DNA from: Sialis fuliginosa
Taxonomy: Eukaryota; Arthropoda; Insecta; Megaloptera; Sialidae
Length of the DNA stretch: 64,000 nucleotides
Reading direction: 5' to 3'
Assembly (NCBI GenBank): GCA_961205875.1
Contig: OY540816.1
Span: 21,400,701 to 21,464,700 of the forward strand
Shown: piece by piece, positions 1 to 11,530 of the stretch
Position numbering within the stretch: the stretch's first letter is position 1
Layout of the letters: each line of letters begins with the position of its first letter
Notes under the pieces: generated by a model
Database searches by the model: none
The model's input: only the letters and a program-made list of their open reading frames with translations
Told to the model about the DNA's origin: nothing
Program-made: the position numbers and the translations under genes

Positions 1-1117
1 AAGCTCAGATTAGTCTTAAAATGATTGTTCTACAGTCGAGTTGTACTTAGTAAAATTTTAAATTATTTTGATAGATCGATTAGGAGTTACAGCCTTTTAA
101 GTAAAAAAAAATAAAATAGTGGAAATAGTTAAACCTTAAACTCGAATTATTATTAGTGAATTTAATTAAACAATCCATCTATTTAAAAAGTTATATTGTG
201 TTTGAGAGGACAGAACTGACGGTGAAAAGGAGGAAGGGAAGGGGGTGCAACGTTGACGGCACTTGATGACATTTCCAGATAATGCGGTAACAAAAATTCT
301 ACACGCTAATATTTCATTTTGCTATAAAGGGAGACTCGAAATAATTTGTGACCGGTATGGTGACATATATACACACACACAAAAGTGGTGGGGGTGGGGG
401 GGTTAACTTAATAAACTGAATAATTAGTTGTGTTGTATTACAAATCGCCAGATCTTATCATAGGCGTTTTTTTAACGTCGTTTAACGAAATGGTATATTA
501 TAATTTGTAATTTTTTTGTGTGTGTTGGGAATATATATTTTTATGGTTTGTGTGCATTAAAATTAAAAGAAGAATTATTTCTTTTTTTGTTATATATGAA
601 ATTGTGCTGATAAAATAACTTAATAAATATAAGGGGAATTTTACATATTACCCTAGTTAAGAATTATTTATTTAATTTTTTTGTGGCGATATGAACCAAG
701 TGCTAAGATATTCAGAACTGGTAGATTTTAAATAAAAAGTTATGATTTATTTGCACGGTATTTAAAATTATTTCTTCAAGAAGCAGTGACGTAACCATGA
801 TTTTTTCCATGATGATTAAATGACTTATTTTGGTTTTCAGTTTAAAAAAAAATATGGTTTCGTTGTTTCAAAACTTTCAAATTAATTTATATGGATGTAT
901 ACTTTAGTTTGTAAAAGCCCTCTCCCCCACACTTTTTCAATTTTCAAAAATATTTTACATGGCCTCTTACTACTATCACCATTGCTGGATGGAAAGCCCC
1001 CCCCTGACTCCCCTCTTGGTTACACTTCTGGTCAGGAGCCAACATTTAAAATTTATTTTATATATTTTATAAACGAGAGATACAAAAATTAACGAACAAA
1101 CAAATCTAAAAAAATAT
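1..1117. other. AT-rich stretch, nothing recognised
   Basis: No gene or repeat relative was recognised here. It holds a short (AC)n run near 369-381 followed by G-rich sequence, and C-rich patches near 920 and 1000. The 65-residue frame at 895-1092 is low-complexity and not credible as a gene. Confidence 0.5.
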
Positions 1118-1430
1118 TTTCTTAAGGGGGCAGACCCAATTAGAATTTTGAAAAAATCATTTTTTTTTGCATTTTCTCAAAGTAGAATATTTCAAAAGTA
1201 TTCTCTGAAAATTTCAGACAAATGTCCTGTCCGTAGACGATTCAGTGTAAGTTCCAAAATAAATTTTTTATCTGCATGCAAATCGTACTCAAAACTTTAA
1301 ACGCGTTTTTCTCGAAACCATGTTTTCGAAGTCGGTGATCGCTGTAACTTGAGAACGGCTTTGCCGATCGGTTTGAAATTTTTCTCACTTATTCTATACA
1401 TAATTAGCCGATTGTCATCAAATTAAGCCG
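1118..1430 (+). repeat. Dispersed repeat L, copy 1
   Basis: Begins TTAAGGGGGCAGACCC and contains a 'CGTTTTTCTCGAAAC' block near 1302. A similar block with the same surrounding pattern (CTTTAAACGTG then TTTTTCTCGAAAC) recurs at about 23430-23470, so this is a dispersed family. The other copy ends ACTGCCTTAA, which could be the inverted partner of the TTAAGG start. That suggests a DNA-transposon terminus, but superfamily is not determined. Confidence 0.4.
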
Positions 1431-1569
1431 TTCTACAGTTAAGTGTCTATAGAGATTATGATTCAGTAATTGCAGTAGTAATCAAATATCAACAAATATT
1501 TCTAATTCAGTACATTTAATTAAACAAAAGTCCAACACTGGGGTATTATCCATGACTGGTGCCAGTACC
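1395..1569 (+). mobile_element. GGTACTGG-type MITE, right-end fragment
   Basis: Ends GACTGGTGCCAGTACC and is followed by TTA. The inner part (GCCGATTGTCATCAAAT, then AATCAAATATCAACAAATA) matches the right half of the copy at 29917-30410 and, inverted, the left part of 46785-47327. The left terminus is missing, so this is a truncated copy. The intact copy at 6440-6678 with TAA on both sides points to a PIF/Harbinger-like family. Confidence 0.65.
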
Positions 1570-1939
1570 TTATAAGCAAATTGATATTTGCTTACTGTCA
1601 TTGAAAATGAAATACAACCGTAGTGAATGAATTAAATTTTAAAATTAATTAAGATTCACAGAGTAACCAGTCAATAAAAGTGTAGCAAATATAGGTAAAG
1701 GCAATATATCAAACGTGGCCACCGTTCCCCGCGCGAACGGTTGATTTATAACCCCGCAGGGGGCGTGTTCTGTAACAGGTATCTGGTACACACACACGCA
1801 CGCACTCACGCACACGCCGGCGTGCTAAAAATAAAAGTAGCAATTAGCATAAAATAATTTTCAATACGCTATTAGTCGAGTTTTTGTAGGAGGAAAAAAG
1901 TTCTATTAGGTAAGGTTACCTTTCAACGAATTATAGGCA
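1570..1939. other. Unassigned stretch with GC-rich patch
   Basis: Holds a GC-rich patch at about 1715-1825 (CCCCGCGCGAACGG, then a CA/CACG microsatellite near 1790-1815), unusual against the AT-rich background. It could be a regulatory or exonic island, or a simple-sequence expansion; nothing decides between these. Confidence 0.3.
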
Positions 1940-2871
1940 CATGAGCGTTGTATTTGAAATTAGTAGGGGATACTTAAAAATTAAAAAACGTTTTATTTCG
2001 TACTGGAAATTTTTAGCAGCAATTTGGTAGAAAATAATATAGTTCATTGTATATTAAATCTATGCATTTTTATTTTATCTGTCCTTCGTCCTTTACAGTC
2101 AATGTAAAATGCATCGTAAACTAGAAACTTGAAATTTGTACTAAACATGTAAATGTACCCTCTAAATCTAGACAAAGATGTAAGGAGTGGGGGTTATAGA
2201 ACTAAAGCTAGTTTTTTTTATTCTATGGAATGTGGCATGTCAAAATGTATATTCAAATCTATCTTATTTTTTTCTTACTCAAAAATGGTAAAACATTATA
2301 CCAAGTTATGTGGGGAATCTTGTTAGAATTCGACCTAAAAATGGCACCTGCAAGAGGCTCTTAACAGTAACTACCCCCCTCCCCCCCATGAGCGTTGTAT
2401 TTGAAATTAGTAAGGGTTACTTAAAAAAAATTATTTCGTATTTGAATTTTTTAACAGCAATTTGGTAGAAAATAATATAGTTAATTGTATATTATCTATG
2501 CATTTTTATTTGATCTGTCTTTCGTCCTTTCCAGTCAATATAAAACACATCGTAAACTATATAAGCTAGAAACTTGAAATTTGTAGTAAACATGTAAAAA
2601 ATGTACCCTCTAAATCTAGACAAAGATGTAAAAATTTTGCAAAAAAAAAATCAGGGGAGTGGGGGTTATAGAACTAAAGCTAGTTTTTTTATACTGTGGT
2701 ATGTGGCATGTCAAAATGTATATTCAAATCTTTCTTATTTTTTCTTACTCAAAAATGGTAAAAACTTATACCAAGTTACATGGGGTGTCAAAATTTAGAT
2801 CTTTATTAGAATCTTGTTATAAATGGCACCTGTAAGAGGTTCTTAACAGTAATTACCCCCCACCCCCCCCG
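1940..2871 (+). repeat. Tandem duplication of dispersed repeat F
   Basis: Two direct copies: 1940-2386 and 2387-2871. Both start CATGAGCGTTGTATTTGAAA, carry a CTTTCGTCCTTT block, then TAGAAACTTGAAATTTGTA, then ACTCAAAAATGG, and end at a C-run (ACTACCCCCC or ATTACCCCCC). The second copy has small insertions, including TATATAAGC before TAGAAAC. Relatives of the same family lie at 41500-41970 and, with ends intact, at 62628-63354. The frame at 2601-2798 lies within this repeat and is not a gene. Confidence 0.75.
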
Positions 2872-3734
2872 TGAAACAGTATAGATTTTTTTTAAGAACC
2901 AACTTCAAGTCTTGTTCAATTTTACATTTTGTGACTTATGCAGACATAATACATTCTATGGAAATATAAGCTATATATGTTAAGTACAACCTTTCCAGAC
3001 GAGAGTCACTTACTGTAATATACCTACTGCATATACAAATACCTATTTAATTTCTCTCTTTTTACATTAACAAGGCACTGCACTGTTGTATGGTAGTTAC
3101 TGGTAAACAATTTGAACTTTTTAATGTTCTTTCAGACTTACTTTACATAAAGTTTCTCGAGTACGCTGCAGCTAGCGGGGTATTTGAGAGCAGCTAATGG
3201 GGGTGGGGTAGGGGGTGTGGGGTAAAAGGAAAGACGGTAGTTTGGTTGCATTAAGTTATTTTTAAATATACATTGTTATTTTTAAATTACAGTGTTTACA
3301 GCCAATGTTATGCGTGTAAAATATTAGTACAGTACATGATATTGGGAAATATATGGCTGTAATATTTTTTGGGGGGAAGTAAATCAAGGTCAGTTTTTGA
3401 CAGTCTATTAATTTTATCGGTTTGTGATCAAAATGGCTTTTTATGAAGACATATTTAATTTAAAAATGGGGTGTGTATTTTTATACAATGTACACGCGTT
3501 AGAAGTTATACTTCTTTCGCGTGGTTAAAAAACAACTAGGAAAAATTAACCTCAAATATTTTAAAACACTTTTTGAAATTTGATTACACGATTTTTAATT
3601 TAATTTATGTATTTTAAATATATTTGATGTATAGAATATTTCTTTCAAATATTTAAATAAAATTATGTTTCGGAAAAAACCATACCTATTTGAATCAAGA
3701 AAATATTTATTTCGCCATATTATGTTTTATGTGC
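2872..3734. other. AT-rich stretch, nothing recognised
   Basis: No coding or mobile signature was seen. A G-rich patch at about 3175-3235 (GGGGGTGGGGTAGGGGGTG) is the only compositional feature. Confidence 0.4.
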
Positions 3735-4140
3735 ATTGGCGTTGAATTTTTCTATATTTTAGCGAATTTTAATGTTTAAATACATGTGATTTAAAAGGAA
3801 AATTAGATGAAATATAATGAAAATGATTATTTTTTTGTAGAGTTTTGAAGTATTTTACATGTCATTATATAGATTTTGACACTCTGATTTCAAATTCGTC
3901 AACTAAAAACAATTCCGACCACGCATTCAAAATTTACAGCTATTTTTCTCCAAATTTTTGATAAAACTGAAACTTTGAGAGGCCATATATCGAGAACGGT
4001 TTGAGATACAGACCTGCGGTTTTAATATTTCAACTTTTCACATTATTTTCTATATAAAAACATTTTTGACGAAATCTAAAACTCAAAATTTTTTTGTCAA
4101 ATTTCATGCTTCAAATTTCAAAAAGATAAGACTATTTACT
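3735..4140 (+). repeat. Half copy of the foldback family
   Basis: Matches one arm of the foldback elements at 4962-5621, 11531-12266 and 54959-55704: TACATGTCATTATATAGA, then a CAATTCCGACCACGC block, then TATATCGAGAACGGTTTGAG and CAGACCTGCGG. The opposite arm is absent. The outer sequence (GCGAATTTTAATGTTTAAAT) is shared with the copy inside 48065-49099, so these two form a subfamily. Confidence 0.7.
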
Positions 4141-4149
4141 ACATAATTT

Positions 4150-4345
4150 TATTCAATATTTAACGGTTTAGGCAGGGTATTGTAAAAGAGCGCACTGGCG
4201 GAAAACTTTTTTCCGACTTGATTTACTATTATCGTTACTGCTTATTTCTTACGTTCCCAAACGTAACGAAATATATTCTATAACCTGTGGTTCTCGAGTT
4301 ATAACCGCACTAACGGACAGACAGATAGAGCTTTATAATATTTAT
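4150..4345 (+). repeat. Retroposon-like tail fragment, family R
   Basis: Contains AACGGTTTAGGCAGGGTATTG-type sequence, TTTTTTCCGACTTG and a final CTAACGGACAGACAGATAGAG before GCTTTATAATATT. The same order is seen at 12420-12560, 27600-27900 and 53950-54090. The GACA microsatellite followed by GCTTTA marks the 3' end of a dispersed retroposon-like family; its class is unproven. Confidence 0.55.
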
Positions 4346-4935
4346 TGGTTATGTTATACTGCGAATATAATAATTATATTTTACCGCAAAAGCCTTAATT
4401 ATTCTACAAACCGTATATATTATGAGGTCTGTTTATAAATTCACATTTCCACAAAACGCACGGTTATTTTGACAATGTTTGAACTATCAAAGCTAACTAG
4501 ATTTGTATGAGTTTGAGTCGACTTCCAGGAATATTGTTTTATGTTGTCTAATGGGGACCTCGATCAATTAGTCGAATCGAATCGATATTTGACTCATGGC
4601 AACTGTAGAAAAGTTAATTAACATTATTATGTTGCACACACTGGTAATAATTAACGCTTTGTATGTACATCTGTTTGACGACAAACTTGTTGGTGAGTAT
4701 GTGTTAAACATCGTGTCACATACATACATACATATAGGGGAAAGTATGGTAAATTGGACCACCCTTATTTCTCGAAAAGTAGTTTTCTGATTTCTTAAAT
4801 GGCAACACCGTGCGATAGGTCCCCTAACTTCATTGCATATCGGCTATATATTGTTTTCCTTGACAATTTGAATGTTATTGTTTTGCTTCCATTTAACCGA
4901 AAATAAAAATATAAAAAAATTAATATTAATTTACA
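4346..4935. other. AT-rich stretch, nothing recognised
   Basis: No supported element. Frames at 4568-4762 (minus) and 4596-4790 (plus) overlap each other, have no recognisable domain and look like chance frames. Confidence 0.4.
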
Positions 4936-5660
4936 AGTTCAATTATAAAACTATAATACCTCTACTAAAAAAAATTTAGAATTGTTGATTTCGTTAAAAG
5001 TATGTTTATTTTATAGAAAATGACGTGAAAAGTTGTTTGTTTCAAACCGCAGGTCTGTATCTCAAACCGTTCTCGAGATATAGTCTCTCAAAGTTTTAGT
5101 TTTATCAAATTTTTGGAGAAAAAAGACCATAACTTTTGAACGCGTGGTCGGAATTGATTTTAGTTGACGGATTTGGAATCAGCGTGTCAAAATCTATATA
5201 ATGACATGTATAATACCTTAAAACTCGAGAAAAAAATTTTCGCGAGAAATCGAAAAAATTCAAAGGGGTATACCTTAAAAAAATGTCGATTTTTGACGAA
5301 AATTTTTTTGTCGGATTTTAAAGTATTATACATGTCAATATATAGATTTTGACACACTGATTTCAAATCCGTCAACTAAAATCAATTCCGACCACTCGTT
5401 CAAAAGTTATGGCCTTTTTTCTCCAAAAATTTGAAAAAACTAAAACTTTGAGAGGCTATATCTCGAGAACGGTTTGAGATACAGACCTGCGGTTTGAAAC
5501 AAACAACTTTTCACGTCATTTTCTATGCAATAAACATACTTTTAACGAAATCAAAAATTCAAAATTTTTTAGTGAAATTTCCTGCAATATATCGACTAAA
5601 ATACAAGAAAAAAAGACGTAGAATCATTTAGATTTGATTTCCACACATTAAGGAGTTATA
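4936..5660 (-). mobile_element. Foldback element, copy A
   Basis: A long inverted repeat of about 660 bp (core 4962-5621) centred near 5270. The left arm (ATCTCAAACCGTTCTCGAGA at 5058) is mirrored on the right (TCTCGAGAACGGTTTGAGAT near 5461). The right end reads ATACAAGAAAAAAAGACGTAG. The left end lacks the corresponding outer segment, but the flank AACTATAATACCTCTAC is the reverse complement of copy B's right flank, so copy A lies in the opposite orientation to B. Because the arms are complementary, near-identical 62-residue frames appear on both strands; these are symmetry by-products, not genes. Confidence 0.85.
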
Positions 5661-6436
5661 AGATTATTTAGTAAATAAAATACAATCATTTTTTGGGGTA
5701 AGAGAAAAAAAAAATCTCTTAATTTAATTTGAAAGCTTCAAAATACCTTTCTATAGATTTTACTAGCGATTTTTGTCTCTTAAAGCGGCCAGGACTTACC
5801 CTTTTCACGTCAAAGAAAAATAGTTGCGCTGACATTTTGTCCTATGAATACCATTTAACATCTTTTAAGCCATAACCTATAAAAACTAAATTTAAATTAA
5901 TTTGAAACTATCAAAAAAAAATTCCTACATTTTGATACTATCCATATTATTATCACCTACCAAAAAACTGAATCGTATATGTAAAGTAGGTTTAAAATAC
6001 TGTATACCCTACTGCGAAGCAATAAAAATAAATTACATCGCATCCAGGACACTATGACGGGGAATATCCGGCTTATTATAACGCCTTTAATACTTTTTTA
6101 AACGTGACAAACTTGCTAGTTCAGTGATTAACGTTAAGTATTACATAGACTCACTTAAAATATAATATTTTTTTCATATTTTCTTTTTATACAGACATTA
6201 AAAACTGCGCATAATACCTGGAGTTTAGTCACGAAACTGTGGGGCTTATTTATAATATATATTCATGTTTAATCTCATTAGGTTAAGAAAGTAATTGACA
6301 GGTAAACAATTTTATGTATTCAATTTCTATGCAGATTCGTATATTTTCTTCTTTTTGTAACAGTTTAAAAATTTAATAATAATAATATGTCTTCTCCCTC
6401 AAAAGTTTACCCCTGATCTATAACATTATTTTATTA
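5661..6436. other. AT-rich stretch, nothing recognised
   Basis: AT-rich sequence with no coding region and no repeat relative that I recognised within the window. Confidence 0.4.
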
Positions 6437-6681
6437 TAAGGTACTGGCACCAGTTATGGCCGCTATAAGAGCAAGGTTTACTGTTTTTGTGATTGTCGGA
6501 ATTCTTTTTTGTAATTCTGATGAATTAATGTTATTAACAAAACAAGTAACTCTTTATTTAATCAATTTAATTACCAAATTATAACCATTTATTTTGTTTA
6601 TGTTTTTTCTCCAGTAATGGATAAAGTAAAACTAAAATATTCATTACTGGGGTCATATCCAAGACTGGTGCCAGTACCTAA
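6437..6681 (+). mobile_element. 239 bp MITE flanked by TAA, intact
   Basis: The element spans 6440-6678, with inverted termini GGTACTGGCACCAG and CTGGTGCCAGTACC. The trinucleotide TAA flanks both sides (6437-6439 and 6679-6681). A TAA/TTA 3 bp target duplication and GG-starting inverted repeats are typical of PIF/Harbinger MITEs. The interior (AAGTAACTCTTTATTTAATC, then TCCAGTAATGGATAAAGTAA) is shared with copies at 19801-20027, 29917-30410 and 46785-47327. It is too short to encode a transposase. This is the best-preserved copy of the family here. Confidence 0.85.
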
Positions 6682-7117
6682 GATATTGATAAAATATCTA
6701 ACCATTTTTTTTCCAATACGTCCTAAAATTTCGATGGAACCATGGTCAAAAATATTTTTTTGGTTCGTCACATCGAGGCTCATAACTTTGTAATTTTTAA
6801 TTATTTTTCAATAAAAATTTGTAATGAATAAGTTGAATATATACTAATTAAAATGTCCTTTACTCGATCCTAAAATAATTAGGTATACCTGTGAAAAAAA
6901 ATCCCAAACATTGACAATTTTTTGACCCGTCACAGAGGTACTTTAAAAAACATTCGACTATTTATAGAAACTACTGCATATGTTAAAAACTTAATGTAAG
7001 GAAAACTCGTAGAACACATATACGGCATAAATCGAGGTACACACTAACGTCCTTCCCACACACATACACTCACACACACACCCGTATTAACGAATTATGT
7101 TAATTAGATAATTTTAC
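6682..7117. other. AT-rich stretch with (CA)n
   Basis: No gene seen. A CA-rich simple sequence occupies about 7060-7083 just before the GC-rich patch that follows. Confidence 0.4.
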
Positions 7118-7290
7118 GGTTTGTTCACTGGCACGACGCTAGATGTCCCGTGGGCGAAGGGGCAAAGGGGGGGGGGGGGGCGTGTGCGGGATGGGGAGGG
7201 TAGCGCACGCGGACATAATTCAGCAGCGGCGGCGCTACGCCCCCCGAGGGCCCCCCCCGGCAGTAGAGTACGTTGTAAACAGTCACCCGG
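7118..7290. other. GC-rich patch with G and C tracts
   Basis: A sharp GC-rich island in AT-rich DNA, with a 12-base G run near 7169, GGCGGCGCTACG at about 7227, and C tracts near 7240 and 7253. CpG dinucleotides are frequent. Overlapping frames on both strands read as low-complexity proline/glycine-rich peptides and are not convincing. It could be a promoter or first-exon island of an unseen gene, or a decayed GC-rich element. There is no TATA box, initiator or splice evidence strong enough to choose. Confidence 0.35.
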
Positions 7291-8812
7291 GGATTTGATA
7301 ATTTCCTTATTATACAAACATCATCGTTTGTAATTTTGTGTATTTTATTTATTTTGTCCAACACGGTGTTCAAGTTTTTGTGGGGTTTGGGGCGCTGAAA
7401 GTAAATATCGTATTCTGAAATATGGGATTAATTATTTATTTGTTTATATATGAACCTTTGTGCATCTTCTAATAACTAACTGTAGAATAAATGTGTATTG
7501 GGTACCTACAGTAAAAGTAGAATAAAAGTAATCGATTTTTTTTCAAGATACACCTAAATTATCTTAATTCCATGTTCTGAAAGAAATTGAAGTACTGTTA
7601 AAGTAGGCCAGGAAAAACAAAAATCACAATAACAACAATTAAAATAACAAATGAATATTTGAAAACAATAAACTATTACAAAAAAATGCCCTTACTTTTT
7701 TTTCGATAATACGTATGATAAGTTACATAGGGCTTGTAACTTGAAAACTAAAAGTGATATAAAAATTCTAAATACACCAATCAATTCTACACAAAAAGTG
7801 CTTTAAGAAATCGCAAACAAAAAGTACCTATCTACTTTGACAAAAAAGTTATATCCATTTAAAGAATTTCCGAATTTTCAGATTTTTGGTTATACTGTCT
7901 AGACCACATAGAATTAATTATCAATAATTTTTGATGCAGTAATCTCACCTCTTCCTTACAAATAATATCTTATCGTTTAGGGAATCTCTATGCATTTCAC
8001 GTTTATCTTGGACACCCTGTATAAGAAAAACTAATATTAAAAATATTTTAAATATAAGAAACATATTATGAAACATGGAAGTCATATATGTTTCAAATAA
8101 TTTCATATTTTGAAAACGAGATAATTTTATTATTTTTGTAAATAATTCCGTAGTTTCCAAAAATCGGTAAAATAGAAACGCACAAGCATTAAGATGTGGT
8201 TATAAAAATTCACATTTTAGAGACCGGTGTTTAAAATTTACAAAATGATTAATTCACTGAATATTTTTTGACCCTACTGAAAAAATATAATTTATTAACA
8301 TAAAAAGAATTTTATATAGAAGGATGTTTTTAAAAATAATTAATGCTAAAAGCAAAATAATATATACGTATCTATTAAAAAAATATACATATGTAAATAT
8401 AAAGTCCTGAGATATACATTATAATAATTAAATATTTAAAATTCATGTATTTTTTTAAATTCATATGACATATATATCAAATACGAGCACGTATTTCTCA
8501 TATCGTTTGTAAGTTTTTATGTAACGAAAATTTAACATAAATAAATAACAAATACAATCCAACATTGTGTTTTGTGAAGTAGGCACATTAAAAAACAATT
8601 CATATTTATTAATCTTCGCATATTTGCAAAAAATATGCAATCTTTTCTATATTTCTATGTGTATTCTCCTGGAAAATAAAGATAATTAATTTTTTACTCC
8701 TGATTAGGTTTTTGTATGTAAAAAATTATCCTGATTTAAATTTTTTGTTTATTTATTTTTTATATTAATTTAAATTTGCCCCAGGGTGAATCTCTTATCC
8801 ATATCTGGTGAT
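7291..8812. other. AT-rich stretch, nothing recognised
   Basis: No element with ends was found. The phrase ACATGGAAGTCATATATG near 8074 resembles a short dispersed motif also at 22733, 44426 and 60500. The minus-strand frame at 7945-8160 is not credible as a gene. Confidence 0.4.
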
Positions 8813-9060
8813 CAGCGCCGGCTTTAGGAGGGGAGGGGCGAACCAGGGTGACTGCCCGGGGCATCAGGTCAGGTAGAGCGGCACACAATGGGGCATAAGT
8901 GATTTTTTGTTTCAAATTGTAAACTTTTTTAAATCTTTTATTTTTTTTGTCGATTAGTAAAAAATATTGCAAAAAATAAACAATTTTAATTTTTAAAAAT
9001 TCTAAGAAAAATCCTTGTCCGCCTGAGAGCGTTCTGAATCTAGTATTTTTGAAATATTGC
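8813..9060 (+). mobile_element. hAT-like terminus (CAGCGCCGGC)
   Basis: CAGCGCCGGCTTTAGGAGGG at 8813 has the CAG-N-GCCGG form shared with the hAT termini at 31540, 36831 and 20254. A GC-rich subterminal block (GACTGCCCGGGGCATC) follows, as at 31540. No matching right end or 8 bp target duplication was found, so only one end is supported. The 100-residue minus-strand frame over this region contains no recognised domain. Confidence 0.45.
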
Positions 9061-9101
9061 ATATCTTAGAAAGTTTTTTGAGATATTTTCTGTATATTGT
9101 A

Positions 9102-9395
9102 TAACCATGCAGTGGCGTAGATAGGGGGGTGATTAAGATGATCAAATCCATGAGTTTACTTCATGAGAAAATTCAAAGATATTTTTTTTAAACTTCCCAA
9201 GTATGAACAAAATAGTAGAAGTAAATAGAAAAAATTTGGTAAATTAAGAGTAAAAAAAAAGGTCATTCAATTTAAAATTACATTAATAATTTTTTTTTTT
9301 TCGCATATTTTAGAGGCCCCTCAGCCACCACTTGCCTCGGGACCTGGTCATATCGCCCCCCATCGCAAAAAGCTATCTACGCCACTGTAACCATA
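9102..9395 (+). mobile_element. hAT MITE, 278 bp, with TSD
   Basis: The element spans 9110-9387. A perfect 15 bp terminal inverted repeat, CAGTGGCGTAGATAG at the left and CTATCTACGCCACTG at the right, is flanked by TAACCATG (9102-9109) and TAACCATA (9388-9395), an 8 bp target duplication with one mismatch. A CAG-starting repeat plus 8 bp duplication is diagnostic of the hAT superfamily. The interior is AT-rich and noncoding, so it depends on an outside transposase. Subterminal C/G-rich blocks (GATAGGGGGG and ATCGCCCCCC) pair with each other. Confidence 0.92.
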
Positions 9396-10039
9396 TAGTG
9401 GCCACACTAATTCTTGACAGATATTAATTACAAATTAATGGTCTTCTATATTATTATCACAACACGATTTTTAACTCAAACAGATTTACCTCCTTTAATG
9501 ACGGTTTGTGTAATATTGTTACGTATAAAAAACACCCCTATTACCAAGATATTATCAGTCTACAATACTACATGAAAGTATTTCTTTATAACACTGGGTA
9601 ATGGATTTTAAACACATTTTATCACGAACTCAAATAAAAAAAAATGCACTGTCTGATTTAACATACGTGCATTTTTTTTTTTGAGAAAATTATGATTTTT
9701 TTTCATAACAATTATAATAGTTATTTGTATACCTAGTATGTAAAATGATACTTAATTGGTTGATAATCGAGGCGCCAGTCAAAATCGTAAGGAAGTGTAG
9801 GGATTTTAGGGGAAAATGTACCCTTATTGGAACCGAGATATTTATGAATAAATACAAAAAAAAATTCAATATTTTACCCCCTGTCACAGATGAAGGGTTG
9901 TTATTGGTTTAATTCGATCTGGCAGTAACAGTGTAGGGAATTTAGAGGAAAATCTTATGATTTAAAATATTGAATAAGTAGCGAAAATGGTTATACATGA
10001 TTTTTGTTAAGAATACAAATGTCACATATACCTTTTTTT
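9396..10039. other. AT-rich stretch, nothing recognised
   Basis: No element ends or coding signal recognised. The 65-residue minus-strand frame at 9690-9887 has no recognisable features. Confidence 0.4.
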
Positions 10040-10185
10040 ATCTATTAAATTTTTCGGGATAAAATTTCCAGAATACAAAGTAGCCTATGTACTTCTTCAG
10101 GATGCAAGCTATCTCTCTGCCAAATTTCATCAAGATCGGTTAAGCGGTTTAGCCGTGAAAAGGTAACAAGACAGTCACAATTTCG
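10040..10185 (+). repeat. Retroposon-like segment, family Q
   Basis: Contains TACAAAGTAGCCTATGTA, then AGGATGCAAGCTATCTCTCT, then GCCAAATTTCATCAAGATCG and GCGGTTTAGCCGTGAAAAGG. The same chain, in one orientation or the other, occurs at 26280-26430, 37850-37960, 39590-39770 and 57225-57370. It resembles the 3' segments of retroposons that are abundant in insect genomes, often ending near GTCT microsatellites. The link to a specific clade is inference. Confidence 0.6.
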
Positions 10186-10241
10186 TATGAATTATTCGAT
10201 AATAATCTATGAATTTAGCACAGATATTTTTGGTTTATTGT

Positions 10242-10906
10242 TAGCCCGATCATTTTAGATCAAATTTAGTCGAAACTTTTGACGCAGTTGTGTGTCCCCG
10301 GCGGAGTAGATGATGAAATCACATTATTGCCCATAAATTAATTACCGGAAGTGTCCGCCATCTTGGATTTTGTGTTTTTGTCAATTTGAATGCGTATTTT
10401 TCATTTCTCGATAAAAAAGTTAATAACAATTTTATAGAGAATTTAATTCTCTACAATCTTTATACAGTCAATATTGTTGAAAAAAAATTATTTATTGTTT
10501 GTACAAAAGCTGTTGGGAATTGAGTCCTCTACAACTTTACCATTTAAATATGCCACTTATTTTCAATAAAAATGGCATAAAATTTGAAAAAACTGCGGCA
10601 CTCTTCTAATTTTTAACACTTTTTGCTATTATTAGCAATAAATAATGTTTTTTCAACAATATTGACTGTATAAAGATTGTAGAGAATTAAATTTTCTATA
10701 AAATTGTTGTTAACCTTTTTATCGAGAAATGCAAAATACGCGTTCAAATTGACAAAAACACAAAATCCAAGATGGCGGACACTTCCGGTAATTAATTTAT
10801 GGGCAAGAATGTGATTTCATCATTAACTCCACCGGGGACACACAACTGCGTCAAAAGTTTCGACTAGGCAGTTTTTTTCGTGAAAAAATCTAAAATGATT
10901 GGGCTA
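10242..10906 (+). mobile_element. Foldback element, 661 bp, TA-flanked
   Basis: The element spans 10244-10904. Arms of about 260 bp (left 10244-10500, right about 10637-10904) are complementary: GCCCGATCATTTTAGAT starts the left arm and ATCTAAAATGATTGGGC ends the right arm, with TA on each outer side. A central unpaired segment of about 130 bp remains. Each arm carries ACCGGAAGTG (ETS/GABP-like) and CCGCCATCTTGG (YY1/Pho-like) in tandem. It is noncoding. The TA flanks fit a Tc1/mariner-type or similar integration, but no transposase is present, so the class is open. Confidence 0.85.
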
Positions 10907-11530
10907 TCTTAGGACAATACTGTAGTTGTTTTAATTTTGTCTCTTACATACAAAACCACAACATAAATTAAATCAAATGATCTCATGCAAAAGCTAACAA
11001 ATTATGGCACACAATCAACTATTTTCAATCAGAGTATGCTATGACTATAGCATCCATATACATTGTACACCAGCCGACTCGACGGTGGTTAAAGCCAAGA
11101 GTAACTTAACTGTGAAACTTAATTTAGATGTAATATAACTTTACACAAACCATGTTAATAAACGTTTGGTTAGTATGTGTCGCTTGAGGACGGAACTAGA
11201 AGAACTCTGTGCTACAATAAGATGTGTTTGCAGCATGCAGCTGTAATATTAATACGACAGGGATTTGGCTGTGTGGTCATCGGTAGAAAATGAATTTAAA
11301 TGTACTGTAGAGGTTTGGAATTAATTTCTCTGTGTTATTGTATGAAGGGGACATTACTCTAGTAACGTATATACTAGAGGTGTGACCGGAATTCACGTCT
11401 AACGTCACCACTATTGTATTTTAAATATAAATACATAGATTATTATCTTATATTAATATAACATTGCTTTAGTTCAAGCTTTTACTTTTTAAAATAATTT
11501 ATTATATATTTATATAGTAACTAAATGATT
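10907..11530. other. Mostly unassigned stretch
   Basis: No coding region or complete element. The end (AACTAAATGATT at 11520) is the left flank shared by copies A and B of the foldback family, so the larger host repeat of that foldback begins somewhere in this stretch. Confidence 0.4.

Noticed and set aside
5164-5375. 62-residue near-identical frames on both strands, repeated near 11788 and 55249
   Set aside because: The similarity between strands follows from the foldback symmetry, and between copies from recent shared ancestry of the element; no sign of selection on the peptide.
6497-6530. Hammerhead core at CTGATGA near 6518
   Set aside because: No GAAA at the required distance and no flanking stems; chance occurrence of the heptamer.
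7121-7373. Overlapping frames of 67 to 82 residues in the GC-rich patch
   Set aside because: Three conflicting frames on both strands, all proline/glycine/arginine-rich by composition; none preferred.
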